DNA from: Nostoc sp. T09
Lineage (GTDB): Bacteria > Cyanobacteriota > Cyanobacteriia > Cyanobacteriales > Nostocaceae
Direction: 5' to 3'
DNA: 59,024 bases
Assembly: GCF_002154695.1 (NCBI RefSeq)
Contig: NZ_MTAV01000244.1
Coordinates: forward strand, 862 to 59,885
Positions 9,838 to 18,863 of the stretch are shown here, one piece after another (positions within the stretch are counted from its first letter, which is position 1; each line of letters begins with the position of its first letter). The position numbers and the translations under genes were made by a program. A model generated the notes under the pieces. It made no database searches. It saw only the letters and a program-made list of their open reading frames with translations, and was not told the origin of the DNA.

Positions 9838-9902
9838 GGGATGTGCATCTTGCTCCTTGTAAATTTTTGTAGGTAAGATGCCTACCCTACAAATATCATC
9901 CC
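9838..9902. repeat. Imperfect inverted repeat between the receptor and PepSY genes
   Basis: GGGATGTGCATCTTGC at 9838-9853 is mirrored by GTAAGATGCCTACCC (9873-9887) and ATCATCCC (9895-9902); a second nested pair, TTTGTAGG and CCTACAAA, lies inside. The GCATCTTGC / GGTAAGATGCC pattern resembles a dispersed cyanobacterial intergenic repeat. In an mRNA running from receptor to PepSY gene it would fold and could reduce downstream expression. The rest of 9674-9974 shows no gene. Confidence 0.5.
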
Positions 9903-9974
9903 TTAATTCATCAATGTGGCTTTTTAAATGTAGGCAATATCCTCTTAAAAAGAGAATATAGTCTATTGCCTATA

Positions 9975-12900
9975 TCAAAATTCAAAAGAAACAGTCCCTA
10001 GGATAGTAAGCGGCGCACCTGGAGTGACAAAAAAACTTTGAGACTCAAAATATTTAGTATCGAAGAGATTCTTGATATTCACAGCAGCTCGCCAATTATT
10101 TTGCCGATAAAAAATACTGGCATCGGTTCTTACATAAGAAGGGATTTTGATAGTATTTGGGAGAGTCGCTTCTCTTTCATCAACATAGACAAGTCCGAGT
10201 CCCAATCCTAAACCTTGCAAATTCCCCTGCTGAAACTCATAGGTTGTCCATAAACTAGCGCTGTTGTATGGCACAGATTGTAACCTGTTATTAACTAATG
10301 CTTCATTATTGTCTTCGCTAACAAAAGCATCGGTATAAGCATAAGTAGCAATAATTTTCCATCCTGGTAAAATTTCACCTGTGATATCTAATTCCACACC
10401 ACGGCTTTTTTGTTCACCAGTCTGAACACTGAAGTTAAAATCTTCTGGGTCAGTAGTTAGCACATTATTTTTGCTGATGTCGAAATATGCTAAAGTCGCT
10501 GAGAGCCGATTGTTAAAGAATTCCTGTTTGATGCCAACCTCAAATTGTTCTCCAGTTTCTGGCTTAAACGCCTCACCTGTACGGCTGCGTCCAAAAATTT
10601 GAGGGTTAAAATAATTTGTCCAACTTGCATAGAGTGAAGTTGAGCTAGTGGGTTGATAAACAATACCGACTCGTGGCGAAAAGTTTGAATCTGAGACGTC
10701 ATTAAGCGACGTATTAGTTACTGGGTCTCTGTTGAAAGAATCTACCCAATCAAAGCGACCACCAGCTAATAACTTTAAATTAGGTGTTAGTTCTACAAGA
10801 TTCTGGAAATATAGTGCTATATTTCTCCCACCATATTCACCAGCAAAAAAGGGTTCAAAAGTTCCTGGTTGAGCGCCATATACCGGATTAAAGATATCTA
10901 TTCCAGCAATGGGAGCGGTGAAAAATTCGTAAGCAAATCTGTAGTTTGCTAATTCTACACCGAACAAAATATTATGCCGAATAGAACCTGTATTAAACTT
11001 ACCGCTAATTTCGGTTTGCAGAGAAATGTTTTCTTGCTCTTCATCCGATCTTTCTGCTGTTCGTGGAAGTGTTCGACCGTCTTCTAACAAAAAAGGCTCA
11101 GAGTAATTAGCAGGGGGTGCTGATAGAGTACTTCCATTGGTACTGATGACATTAAAACCTTGTCGCAACTTCCAGTCATTATTAAATTCGTGCTCTAATT
11201 TGAAAGTAAATGAGTTGGTCTTAAAATCAGCATCATTTAAGCCAGGTTCTCCTAGAAAACGGCTGATGGGGAGATCAAAAAATTCCCTTCCAGGTGGAAA
11301 CCCTCTTTCAAATGTGTAGTCAAACTTTTGATATTCGTACTCAAATGTCATATTGGTTCGTGGGCCAATATTCACGGAGACTACTGGAGATATAAAGAAG
11401 CTTTCGTTTTCCACAAAATCACGGAAGCTCCCAGAGTTTTCGTAGGCGACATTTAGCCGATACAGTACTGATTTATCGTCTGTTAAAGGCCCAGTCAAAT
11501 CAATTGTTGGGCGATAAAAGTCATAACTTCCAATTGCCATACCTACCCTGTAAAAAGGGTCTGCTAGAGGCCTCTTTGTTATTGTATTGACGACACCACC
11601 AGGATTACTAGAACTTCCATAAAGTACTGATGCCGGGCCTTTAAGAAACTCAACTCGCTCAATATTAGCGACATCACGAGGACTAAGAAAGCCAAAATCT
11701 TTAAAACCGTTGCGGAGAGAGTCAAAACCTGTACCAAAGCCACGAATAAAGTAACCTTGAGAAGACACTCCGCCATAACCTGATTGCTGTTGTACGCCAC
11801 TGACGTTATTAGCTAACTCATTCAAACGTACTACTTGACGGTCTTCTATAACTTCTTTTGGTATCACTTGAACAGATGCGGGAATATCTCGTAGCGGCGC
11901 ATCTATTTTTGTTGCAGTGGATGACTCTTGTACGCGATATCCGTCTCGCTCACCTGTGACTGTTAACTCAATTGGCTCGTCAGAGGTGGTTGGCTGTTCT
12001 GGCTGGGTTGGTTCTGTTGGTGTTTGGGGTTGCGCGTCTGCTTGGGTAGAAGATGCAACTGAAGCTACACCAAAAATCAAACCTTGGTCACTATCAAATA
12101 GCTCTATTTTCGGAATACTGTCTACTCCTGTTACAGCGACTCTGATAGTATTGGCATCAGAGTTAGTCACTGAGACTTCACTAACTCCAGCAATGGGTTT
12201 CTCTTGGCGGAATGTATTGCCACTGGGTAAGCGCAGTTGAGCCGAGGTAATGTCGACGATATATGTGTTGCCTTCACTCTTTGGCAACACTTGTAATTTT
12301 TCGCCATCTGGAGTGGCCAAAATGATCTCTAAACCATTATTGGTAGAATTAAGTTGGACTCCTGTAACTTCTGCGACAGTTTGAGATGTTGATTCGGTTT
12401 GTGTTGGCTGCTGTGGTTGAGATGCAGAGATAATCGGTGTCACTGCAAAAATCAAACCTTCATCACCATCAAATAACTCTGTGTTGGGTAAACCTCCCTC
12501 ACCTATGACAGTTACTCTGAGAGTATTGGTGTTAGCTTGAGTAACGCTGACAGATACAATGCCTGGTGCCGGATTATTTTGGGTAAAGTTACCACCATTG
12601 GGCAGTGCTAACACTGCATTGGGTATATCTGCTATGAAACTGTTGCCTTGATTATTATTGACTGGTTTGAGTGCTTCTGCATTGGCACTTTCTAAAATAA
12701 CTTCGATGCCTTTATCTGTAGAATTTACTTTTACACCCGTAACTTTAGTAACCAAACTATCACTGTTTTGCACAAGTAATTGTGCTGCACTGGTAGAGTG
12801 AGATTTCTGGCTCTCAATAGCAGATGGTTCGGCTGTCTGTGTTCCTGCATGAGCTGGTTGCAACAAGCTGCTAATTACCGCTAATGCTAATCCCACCGAA

Positions 12901-12992
12901 CGGATCTCACCCATTAACCCAGGCTTCATTCTTGTTACTCCTTGAACTGAACCTGTAATTAACAGGCTTTTAAGTAAAGGCTCTAGTTGCAT
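9975..12992 (-). CDS. TonB-dependent siderophore receptor with two AMIN domains
   Basis: Outer-membrane ferric-siderophore importer. The frame is open to 13010 (GTG) with ATGs at 13004 and 12992; I prefer 12992 because MQLEPLLKSLLITGSV is the usual cyanobacterial start and GAGG lies 11-12 bp upstream. Layout: signal region ending near AHAG; two AMIN repeats, about residues 80-185 and 205-310 (VTGVKVNSTDKGIEVIL and VTGVQLNSTNNGLEIIL), linked by Q/P/T-rich spacers; a TonB-box-like ELTVTGE; plug domain (PASVQVIPKEVIEDRQ, FIRGFG, FLKGPASVLYG); then a ~550-residue beta barrel ending in SFEF with terminal Phe. It is divergent from the NRPS operon and heads the set receptor-PepSY-MFS-acylase. Its likely ligand is the ferric form of the peptide made next door. 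An 18-bp AT palindrome upstream suggests Fur control. Confidence 0.93.
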   Translation of the reverse strand: MQLEPLLKSLLITGSVQGVTRMKPGLMGEIRSVGLALAVISSLLQPAHAGTQTAEPSAIESQKSHSTSAAQLLVQNSDSLVTKVTGVKVNSTDKGIEVILESANAEALKPVNNNQGNSFIADIPNAVLALPNGGNFTQNNPAPGIVSVSVTQANTNTLRVTVIGEGGLPNTELFDGDEGLIFAVTPIISASQPQQPTQTESTSQTVAEVTGVQLNSTNNGLEIILATPDGEKLQVLPKSEGNTYIVDITSAQLRLPSGNTFRQEKPIAGVSEVSVTNSDANTIRVAVTGVDSIPKIELFDSDQGLIFGVASVASSTQADAQPQTPTEPTQPEQPTTSDEPIELTVTGERDGYRVQESSTATKIDAPLRDIPASVQVIPKEVIEDRQVVRLNELANNVSGVQQQSGYGGVSSQGYFIRGFGTGFDSLRNGFKDFGFLSPRDVANIERVEFLKGPASVLYGSSSNPGGVVNTITKRPLADPFYRVGMAIGSYDFYRPTIDLTGPLTDDKSVLYRLNVAYENSGSFRDFVENESFFISPVVSVNIGPRTNMTFEYEYQKFDYTFERGFPPGREFFDLPISRFLGEPGLNDADFKTNSFTFKLEHEFNNDWKLRQGFNVISTNGSTLSAPPANYSEPFLLEDGRTLPRTAERSDEEQENISLQTEISGKFNTGSIRHNILFGVELANYRFAYEFFTAPIAGIDIFNPVYGAQPGTFEPFFAGEYGGRNIALYFQNLVELTPNLKLLAGGRFDWVDSFNRDPVTNTSLNDVSDSNFSPRVGIVYQPTSSTSLYASWTNYFNPQIFGRSRTGEAFKPETGEQFEVGIKQEFFNNRLSATLAYFDISKNNVLTTDPEDFNFSVQTGEQKSRGVELDITGEILPGWKIIATYAYTDAFVSEDNNEALVNNRLQSVPYNSASLWTTYEFQQGNLQGLGLGLGLVYVDEREATLPNTIKIPSYVRTDASIFYRQNNWRAAVNIKNLFDTKYFESQSFFVTPGAPLTILGTVSFEF

Positions 12993-13047
12993 TTTGATAC
13001 TCATCCTCACACCAATTTAAAACGTCACGTCTGAACATTAATGACGC

Positions 13048-13065
13048 CATTATTTATCAATAATG
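13048..13065. promoter_or_regulatory. Perfect AT-rich palindrome, candidate Fur box
   Basis: CATTATT-TATC-AATAATG is a perfect 7-4-7 palindrome 56-73 bp upstream of the receptor start at 12992. Composition and spacing resemble cyanobacterial FurA boxes, and the gene it precedes is of a class normally repressed by Fur in iron-replete cells. The match to the classical GATAATGATAATCATTATC is only partial. No -10/-35 pair is assigned. Confidence 0.4.
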
Positions 13066-13294
13066 CTTGACAATATCTATAAAAACTCTCAAGAGCTATC
13101 TGGAAATAATTTGCATTTAGCTCCTGTACTATTAGCAGACATTATCATAAAGCCTATGTGTGAGCAAGCATTTATCAAAACTTCTGAATTTATTAATCTT
13201 ACTAGCTCTGGGCGAAAAGTCATTATTATTCAGCTTTTTTAGTGGATCGGTATAGTAACCTTAAAGTCAGAATTACCTGATTTGAGTTTTTGTC

Positions 13295-13312
13295 AACTAT
13301 CTCCAGATAGTT
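13295..13312. promoter_or_regulatory. Perfect 18-bp palindrome upstream of the NRPS operon
   Basis: AACTATCTCCAGATAGTT, 8-bp arms around CC, lies 218-235 bp before the first biosynthetic start (13530). A half-site (GAGCTATCTGG) occurs near 13093-13103. It could be an operator or a small hairpin in a long leader. The rest of 13066-13529 is AT-rich without a gene; AGCAATAATGATGAGA near 13422-13437 is a weaker Fur-like string. Confidence 0.3.
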
Positions 13313-13529
13313 TTTATAGAAAATTAATTTTAGACGAAAAGTTGATAATCCTTATTGACTAATATTTGCTTGCTATCTTGCGTAAGTTGTTTTAGTCTAT
13401 TACAAGTAATTGAAAATAAATAGCAATAATGATGAGACTATTAAAATGAACGGTACGTCGATGGAACGCCGTTAACCTCTGTCATGCTTTTGGAAAAGGT
13501 CGCTACGGCTTGGAAACCCAGGATTATTT

Positions 13530-16500
13530 GTGCATCAGGATTTTGACAGTGCAATGACTCAATATGCCAATGATTTACAAGAAATGGTCTGTAAGTGTTC
13601 GACAGTGGTGGAGCTACTGCGTTACAGGTCTGTAGAGCAAGCAAACGCTGAGGCTTTTACTTTTCTGCACGATGGAGAAGCGCAAGCAGCGAGTCTTACC
13701 TATCAAGAATTAGATCGGCAAAGTAGAGCGATCGCATCCCAACTCCAAATTTTAGGTTTAACTGGAGAGCGTGCGTTACTACTTTATCCACCAGGGATCG
13801 ATTACTTACCAGCCTTCTTTGGGTGTCTATATGCCGGGGTGGTAGCAGTCCCAGCATATCCGCCACGCAATGGGCGCAACACCCCCAGAATCTCGGCAAT
13901 TTTACAAGATGCACAAACAGCAGTAATCCTGACAACAAAAGCAATGCTGGCTCAATTGAAGTCTTTGCTGGCCGAGAAATTTGATATAGATAATATTCAC
14001 TGGCTAACTACCAACAACCTCACACCAGATATAGAAGAAGCTTGGCAAGAGCCTTTTATCAATACAGATACTCTGGCGTTTTTGCAATACACTTCTGGTT
14101 CTACTGGCACACCCAAAGGTGTCATGCTTACTCATGGCAACTTGCTACACAATGCTGAGGTGACGCGCCAGTATATGGAACATTCCTCTAGTAGTAAATT
14201 TGTAACTTGGCTGCCCGTCTATCATGATATGGGGCTGATTGGCGGCGTACTGCAACCTTTGTATGGCGGTTTTCCTTGTATTATGATGCCGCCAGCTGCT
14301 TTTCTCCAACGTCCTTACCGTTGGTTAGAAACTATTTCTCGTTATAAAGGAACTACCAGTGGCGCTCCCAACTTCGCTTATGAGCTTTGTATTGAAAAAA
14401 TTACCCCTGAACAACGCTCTACTCTAGATTTAAGCAGTTGGAGTGTGGCTTTTAATGGGGCAGAACCAATTCGCCAGAAGACTTTAGAGAAATTTGCTCA
14501 CACGTTTGCTGAATGCGGGTTTCGTCCAGAAGCTTTTTATCCTTGTTACGGCATGGCAGAGGCCACTTTAATGGTGTCTGGTAGCATCAAGTCTGCGTTA
14601 GTAACTAGTCTATCTATACAAAAAAGCGTTTTAGAGCGCAATCATGTAATTGATGCGGTTGCTAACGAAGATAACTCAATTACATTAGTTGGTTGTGGTC
14701 GAGTTGTACCACAACAGCAGATTGTCATTGCTAATCCAGAAACCTTAACCTGTTGCGATCGCGATGAAGTTGGAGAAATTTGGGTGACTGGCCCTAGTAT
14801 TGGTCATGGTTACTGGAACCGTCCAGAGGAAACAGAGCAAACCTTTCACGCTTACCTGCAAGATACAAAAGAAGGGCCATTTTTACGAACTGGAGACTTG
14901 GGCTTTTTGCACAATGGCGAACTCTTTATTACTGGTCGAGCTAAAGATTTAATTATTATTAGAGGACGCAACCTTTACCCACAAGATATAGAACTGACAG
15001 CAGAACGCAGTCATCCCTCATTACGTATTGGTAGTAGTGCCGCTTTTGCAGTAGAAGTGGACAATGAAGAAAAGTTAGTAGTGGTGCAAGAGTTGGAGTT
15101 TCGCGCCAAACCAAATCCTGAGGAAGTTACTACTGCGATTCGTCAGGCTGTAGCTCAAGAACATGAGATACAAGTTTACGCAGTTATTTTAATCAAAGGT
15201 GGTACTATTCCCAAGACTTCCAGTGGTAAGATTCAACGCCACGCTTGTAAAGCAGAGTTCCTTACAGATGGTTTACAAGTAGTTAGTAAGAGTATTCTAG
15301 ATAGTGGCGAGGATTTAGACACCACAACCCTAGCGCAAGATCATACTTCTCTGACCTCATACCTGCAAGAATTGATTGCTAAAGCGTTAAAAATCCCAGT
15401 TCAGAAATTACAAACCCAACAGCCTCTAACAACTTTGGGAATAGATTCCTTGATTGCTTTTGACCTCAAAAATACGATTGAGGTAAATTTTGGGGTGAGT
15501 GTATCTATCAATGACCTTTTACAAGATGCCAGTATTGATTCCCTAACCCAGCAAATTCTGGCACAGGCAGAAAATAGCACTCCAAAACAATTGGAACTGA
15601 AGCCAATTCCTCGTGAAGCACAATTACCCTTGTGTTTGGCACAAGAAAGGTTGTGGTTCTTAGATCAATTAGAGCCTGGGAACCCATTCTACAACGTACC
15701 TATCGCGGTAAATTTAACTGGCAAGTTAGATGTAGCCATCCTAGAACAAAGCCTGAACGAAGTTGTGCAGCGTCATGAAGCTTTACGGACAAGCTTTCTA
15801 TCTATGGAAGGGCGGCCAGTCCAAGTAATTGAACCCAATTTGAAGTTGCCACTGTCAGTTGTAGAATTACCAGAAGCAAATCGAGAAATGGCATTGCGCT
15901 TTGCCACTGACTTAGCCCAGCAACCCTTCAATTTAACACAAGCACCATTGCTGCGATCGCAACTATTGCGTTTGGCACAGCAGGAGCATATATTGATTCT
16001 CTGTATGCACCACATCATTTCTGATGGTTGGTCTATTGGCATTTTGCTCCGAGAACTGGCAGAGATTTACGAAGCTTTTTCTAAAGGTTTGCCCTCCCCA
16101 CTTCCTGAACTTGCCATTCAATACGCAGATTTTGCCTATTGGCAGAGACAATGGCTGCAAGGTCAAGTTTTTCATAACCAACTTAATTACTGGAAGCAGC
16201 AGTTAAGTGGCAACATATCCGTATTACAACTTCCCACTGACCGTCCACGACCAGCCATACAAACCTTTACTGGCAAAAAGCAATTCTTTACTTTTCCTAA
16301 AAAACTGAGTGCAGCAGTCAACGAATTTAACCAACGAGAAGGTGCTACTCAGTTTATGACCCTCATAGCAGTATTCAAATCGCTACTTTACTGCTATACA
16401 AAGCAACAAGATATTCTGGTGGGTTCGCCTATTATTGGTCGTACTAGAACCGAAACTCAAGACCTTATTGGATTTTTTATCAATACTCTGGTTTTACGTA

Positions 16501-17027
16501 CTGACCTTAGTGGTAATCCTAGTTTTCGAGAGTTATTAGCACGGGTGCGCCAAGTGGCTTTAAAAGCTTTTGCTCATCCAGATGTACCTTTTGAAAAGCT
16601 AGTAGAAGAATTGCAGCCAGAGAGAAACTTAAGCTACAACCCACTGTTCCAAGTCATGTTCATCCTCCAAAATGCTCCGATACCAGCTATAGAACTTCCA
16701 GAACTGACTTTGCACCCCCAAGAAGTTGATAGTGGCACATCTAAGTTCGATTTGAAGTTTAGTATTTGGGAAAGTTCAGAAGGCTTTCAAGGTTCCTTGG
16801 AATATAAAACAGACTTGTTTAACACCACAACTATTGCACGAATTATCAATCATTTTGAAATACTTTTAGGTTGTGTTGTTGAACAGCCGGAAATGAGAGT
16901 TGGCGTATTAGAAGAAATCCTCTCACAAACCGATAAAGAAAAACAAATAATTAAAGAAAAAGAACTTGAACAGGCTTCTATGCAAAAGCTGAAATTTGCC
17001 AAACGAAAGACAATTAATGGAATATAA
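13530..17027 (+). CDS. Fatty-acyl-AMP ligase - ACP - condensation starter protein
   Basis: Loads a fatty acid and passes it to the first amino acid. Domains: FAAL about residues 1-590 (YTSGSTGTPKGVMLTHGN, PVYHDMGLIGG, FYPCYGMAEATLMVSG, RTGDLGF), of the acyl-AMP-forming kind (ERALLLYPPGIDYLPAFFGC), which skips CoA; ACP about 610-690 with phosphopantetheine Ser640 in LGIDSL; C domain about 705-1125 with intact HHIISDG at 827-833. The tail (about 1130-1165) is charged and ends KLKFAKRKTINGI, a motif shared with two other proteins here. GTG 13530 has AGGA 6 bp upstream; ATG 13554 is the alternative. With no A domain, its C must join the acyl chain to Asp on the next NRPS. First gene of the rightward operon. 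Confidence 0.93.
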   Translation: MHQDFDSAMTQYANDLQEMVCKCSTVVELLRYRSVEQANAEAFTFLHDGEAQAASLTYQELDRQSRAIASQLQILGLTGERALLLYPPGIDYLPAFFGCLYAGVVAVPAYPPRNGRNTPRISAILQDAQTAVILTTKAMLAQLKSLLAEKFDIDNIHWLTTNNLTPDIEEAWQEPFINTDTLAFLQYTSGSTGTPKGVMLTHGNLLHNAEVTRQYMEHSSSSKFVTWLPVYHDMGLIGGVLQPLYGGFPCIMMPPAAFLQRPYRWLETISRYKGTTSGAPNFAYELCIEKITPEQRSTLDLSSWSVAFNGAEPIRQKTLEKFAHTFAECGFRPEAFYPCYGMAEATLMVSGSIKSALVTSLSIQKSVLERNHVIDAVANEDNSITLVGCGRVVPQQQIVIANPETLTCCDRDEVGEIWVTGPSIGHGYWNRPEETEQTFHAYLQDTKEGPFLRTGDLGFLHNGELFITGRAKDLIIIRGRNLYPQDIELTAERSHPSLRIGSSAAFAVEVDNEEKLVVVQELEFRAKPNPEEVTTAIRQAVAQEHEIQVYAVILIKGGTIPKTSSGKIQRHACKAEFLTDGLQVVSKSILDSGEDLDTTTLAQDHTSLTSYLQELIAKALKIPVQKLQTQQPLTTLGIDSLIAFDLKNTIEVNFGVSVSINDLLQDASIDSLTQQILAQAENSTPKQLELKPIPREAQLPLCLAQERLWFLDQLEPGNPFYNVPIAVNLTGKLDVAILEQSLNEVVQRHEALRTSFLSMEGRPVQVIEPNLKLPLSVVELPEANREMALRFATDLAQQPFNLTQAPLLRSQLLRLAQQEHILILCMHHIISDGWSIGILLRELAEIYEAFSKGLPSPLPELAIQYADFAYWQRQWLQGQVFHNQLNYWKQQLSGNISVLQLPTDRPRPAIQTFTGKKQFFTFPKKLSAAVNEFNQREGATQFMTLIAVFKSLLYCYTKQQDILVGSPIIGRTRTETQDLIGFFINTLVLRTDLSGNPSFRELLARVRQVALKAFAHPDVPFEKLVEELQPERNLSYNPLFQVMFILQNAPIPAIELPELTLHPQEVDSGTSKFDLKFSIWESSEGFQGSLEYKTDLFNTTTIARIINHFEILLGCVVEQPEMRVGVLEEILSQTDKEKQIIKEKELEQASMQKLKFAKRKTINGI

Positions 17028-17086
17028 AAATTAATAAATTTTAGAAAAAATAGCGATCAAAGTTACAAAATAAATGGGAAGATCAA

Positions 17087-17668
17087 ATGAAGACCTTCTT
17101 AGAGACGGAGCGCTTAATTCTGCGCCAATTTACAGAAGAAGATGCTGATAACTTATTTGAATTAGACAGCGATCCTGAAGTAGTCCGTTTTACAACGAAT
17201 GCAGGTCAGCCTACTAATTACAAAGTTATTAAAACTCAAATTCTGCCATCATATTTTTCATACTATGAAAAATATAATAGTTACGGATGCTGGGCAGTGA
17301 TTGAAAAGTCTACTCAAGCATTCATCGGCTGGTTTCTATTTAGACCTATAATACACGCATCTTACTTCAATCCGAAATTAGCGAATTCTAGTGATATTGA
17401 GCTAGGATATCGATTGCGAAAAGATGCTTGGGGAAAAGGTTATGCAACGGAGGTATCTAAAGCACTTATTACTAAAGGTTTCTCCGAGTTAGGAACGCAG
17501 CGTGTTTTAGCTGTTGCTTTAGCGGCTAATTCGGCTTCTATTCGAGTAATGGAAAAAATAGGCTTAAAACTGTATACAAGATTGATTTCTGAGTACAATA
17601 ATCAAGATATTGTTATCTACGTTATCGATAAAGATTGCTTCAATATTGAAAAAAATATTGCTGCGTAG
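17087..17668 (+). CDS. GNAT N-acetyltransferase, RimJ/RimL type
   Basis: 193 residues. The opening FLETERLILRQFTEEDADNL and the acetyl-CoA loop RKDAWGKGYATE (about 111-122), followed by NSASIRVMEKIGLK, are the standard GNAT_3 signatures. It lies 60 bp after the starter gene and about 130 bp before the first hydroxylase, on the same strand, so it is probably co-transcribed. Possible roles are acylation of the Orn side chain or another amine of the product, or self-protection. No ornithine N-monooxygenase is present, so a hydroxamate is not indicated. It could also be an unrelated insertion: the flanking gaps are wider than elsewhere in the operon. Confidence 0.85.
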   Translation: MKTFLETERLILRQFTEEDADNLFELDSDPEVVRFTTNAGQPTNYKVIKTQILPSYFSYYEKYNSYGCWAVIEKSTQAFIGWFLFRPIIHASYFNPKLANSSDIELGYRLRKDAWGKGYATEVSKALITKGFSELGTQRVLAVALAANSASIRVMEKIGLKLYTRLISEYNNQDIVIYVIDKDCFNIEKNIAA

Positions 17669-17795
17669 ATAGTTAATTAAATTAAATTTGTGCTAGGTTT
17701 GTAACTGATTAAATTTAGATTTAATGAGCAATAATTTAGAGAAATAATATTATTTCTAATATTCATTGAAATTTTAGAGTTGCCAGAGATAAATA

Positions 17796-18842
17796 ATGCA
17801 ATCAACATCATCACAAACTAGTTTTAACCCAATAAAAGCTAAAAGACGGCAAGGTGTTAATCTCTCACAAGTAGAATTAATAAAAATAACGCCTTTGTTG
17901 CCTGATAATTCTTTGCCTTTGCTGTTACAGCCGACTATAGAAGGTATTAATTTAGTCAAATGGTCAGCAAGTAATCAGGAGTTAGTTGCCAACAATCTGT
18001 TGCAGCATGGAGGTATCCTGTTTCGCAATTTTGAGATTGAAAGTGTGCATGAATTTGAACAATTTATCCAGACAGTTTCTGGAGAGTTGCTAGAATATCG
18101 CGATCGCTCTTCACCTCGGAGCGCAATTCAAGGTAAAATATATACATCAACAGACTATCCAGCTAACCAAACAATTTTTCTCCATAGTGAAAATTCCTAC
18201 GCAGCCTCTTGGCCGTTAAAAATTTTCTTTTACTGTGTTACACCAGCGCAGCAAGGTGGAGAAACACCCATTGCAGATACGCGCAAATTATTTAAACAGA
18301 TTAACCCAAAAATCCGCGATCGCTTCATCGAAAAAGGAGTGATGTATGTCCGTAACTTTGGGGATGGTTTTGGTTTACCTTGGCAAACAGTTTTTCAAAC
18401 TACCAATCCAGCCGAAGTAGAAATATTTTGCCGTAGTAATGGCATAGAGTTCGAGTGGAAAGAAGGGAACCGTCTGAGAACCCGCCAAGTACGACAGGCT
18501 GTTGCTATACATCCCAAGACTGGTGAATTAGTGTGGTTTAATCACGTAGCCTTCTTTCATGTCTCAACCTTAGAAGCAAACATCCGCGAAGCATTGTTAG
18601 CAGAGTTTTCAGAACAAGACCTGCCACATAATACTTATTACGGAGATGGTTCACCAATTGAACCTACCGTACTAGAAGAAATTCGCGCCGTTTACCAACA
18701 AGAAACCGTGATATTTCCTTGGCAAGCAGGAGATATTTTAATGCTGGACAATATGCTCACAGCACACGGAAGACAGCCATTTCTAGGACAGCGAAAAGTC
18801 GTAGTAGGAATGGCAGAACAATTCAGTAATCAAAATATTTAG
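17796..18842 (+). CDS. TauD/SyrP-like Fe(II)/2-oxoglutarate beta-hydroxylase 1 (probably Asp)
   Basis: 348 residues, TauD/TfdA fold. Iron-binding residues visible: His130 and Glu132 in LHSENSY and His324 in LTAHGRQPF; R326 and the later QRK are candidate 2-oxoglutarate contacts. The Glu in the HxE position is shared with the second hydroxylase. It ends 21 bp before the NRPS gene whose first module carries an interface domain and an Asp pocket, so beta-hydroxylation of Asp while tethered is the likely reaction, as for the siderophore beta-hydroxylases that work with interface domains. The N-terminus has PIKAKRRQGVNLS, similar to the KRK tails of the NRPS proteins, and may be a docking element. 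Assignment to Asp rather than His is by position. Confidence 0.88.
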   Translation: MQSTSSQTSFNPIKAKRRQGVNLSQVELIKITPLLPDNSLPLLLQPTIEGINLVKWSASNQELVANNLLQHGGILFRNFEIESVHEFEQFIQTVSGELLEYRDRSSPRSAIQGKIYTSTDYPANQTIFLHSENSYAASWPLKIFFYCVTPAQQGGETPIADTRKLFKQINPKIRDRFIEKGVMYVRNFGDGFGLPWQTVFQTTNPAEVEIFCRSNGIEFEWKEGNRLRTRQVRQAVAIHPKTGELVWFNHVAFFHVSTLEANIREALLAEFSEQDLPHNTYYGDGSPIEPTVLEEIRAVYQQETVIFPWQAGDILMLDNMLTAHGRQPFLGQRKVVVGMAEQFSNQNI

Positions 18843-18863
18843 TGCCAAGTACGGAGAATTAGA

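Noticed and set aside
13441-13644. 67-codon minus-strand frame at the start of the NRPS operon
   Set aside because: Antisense to the starter gene, with no supporting signal.
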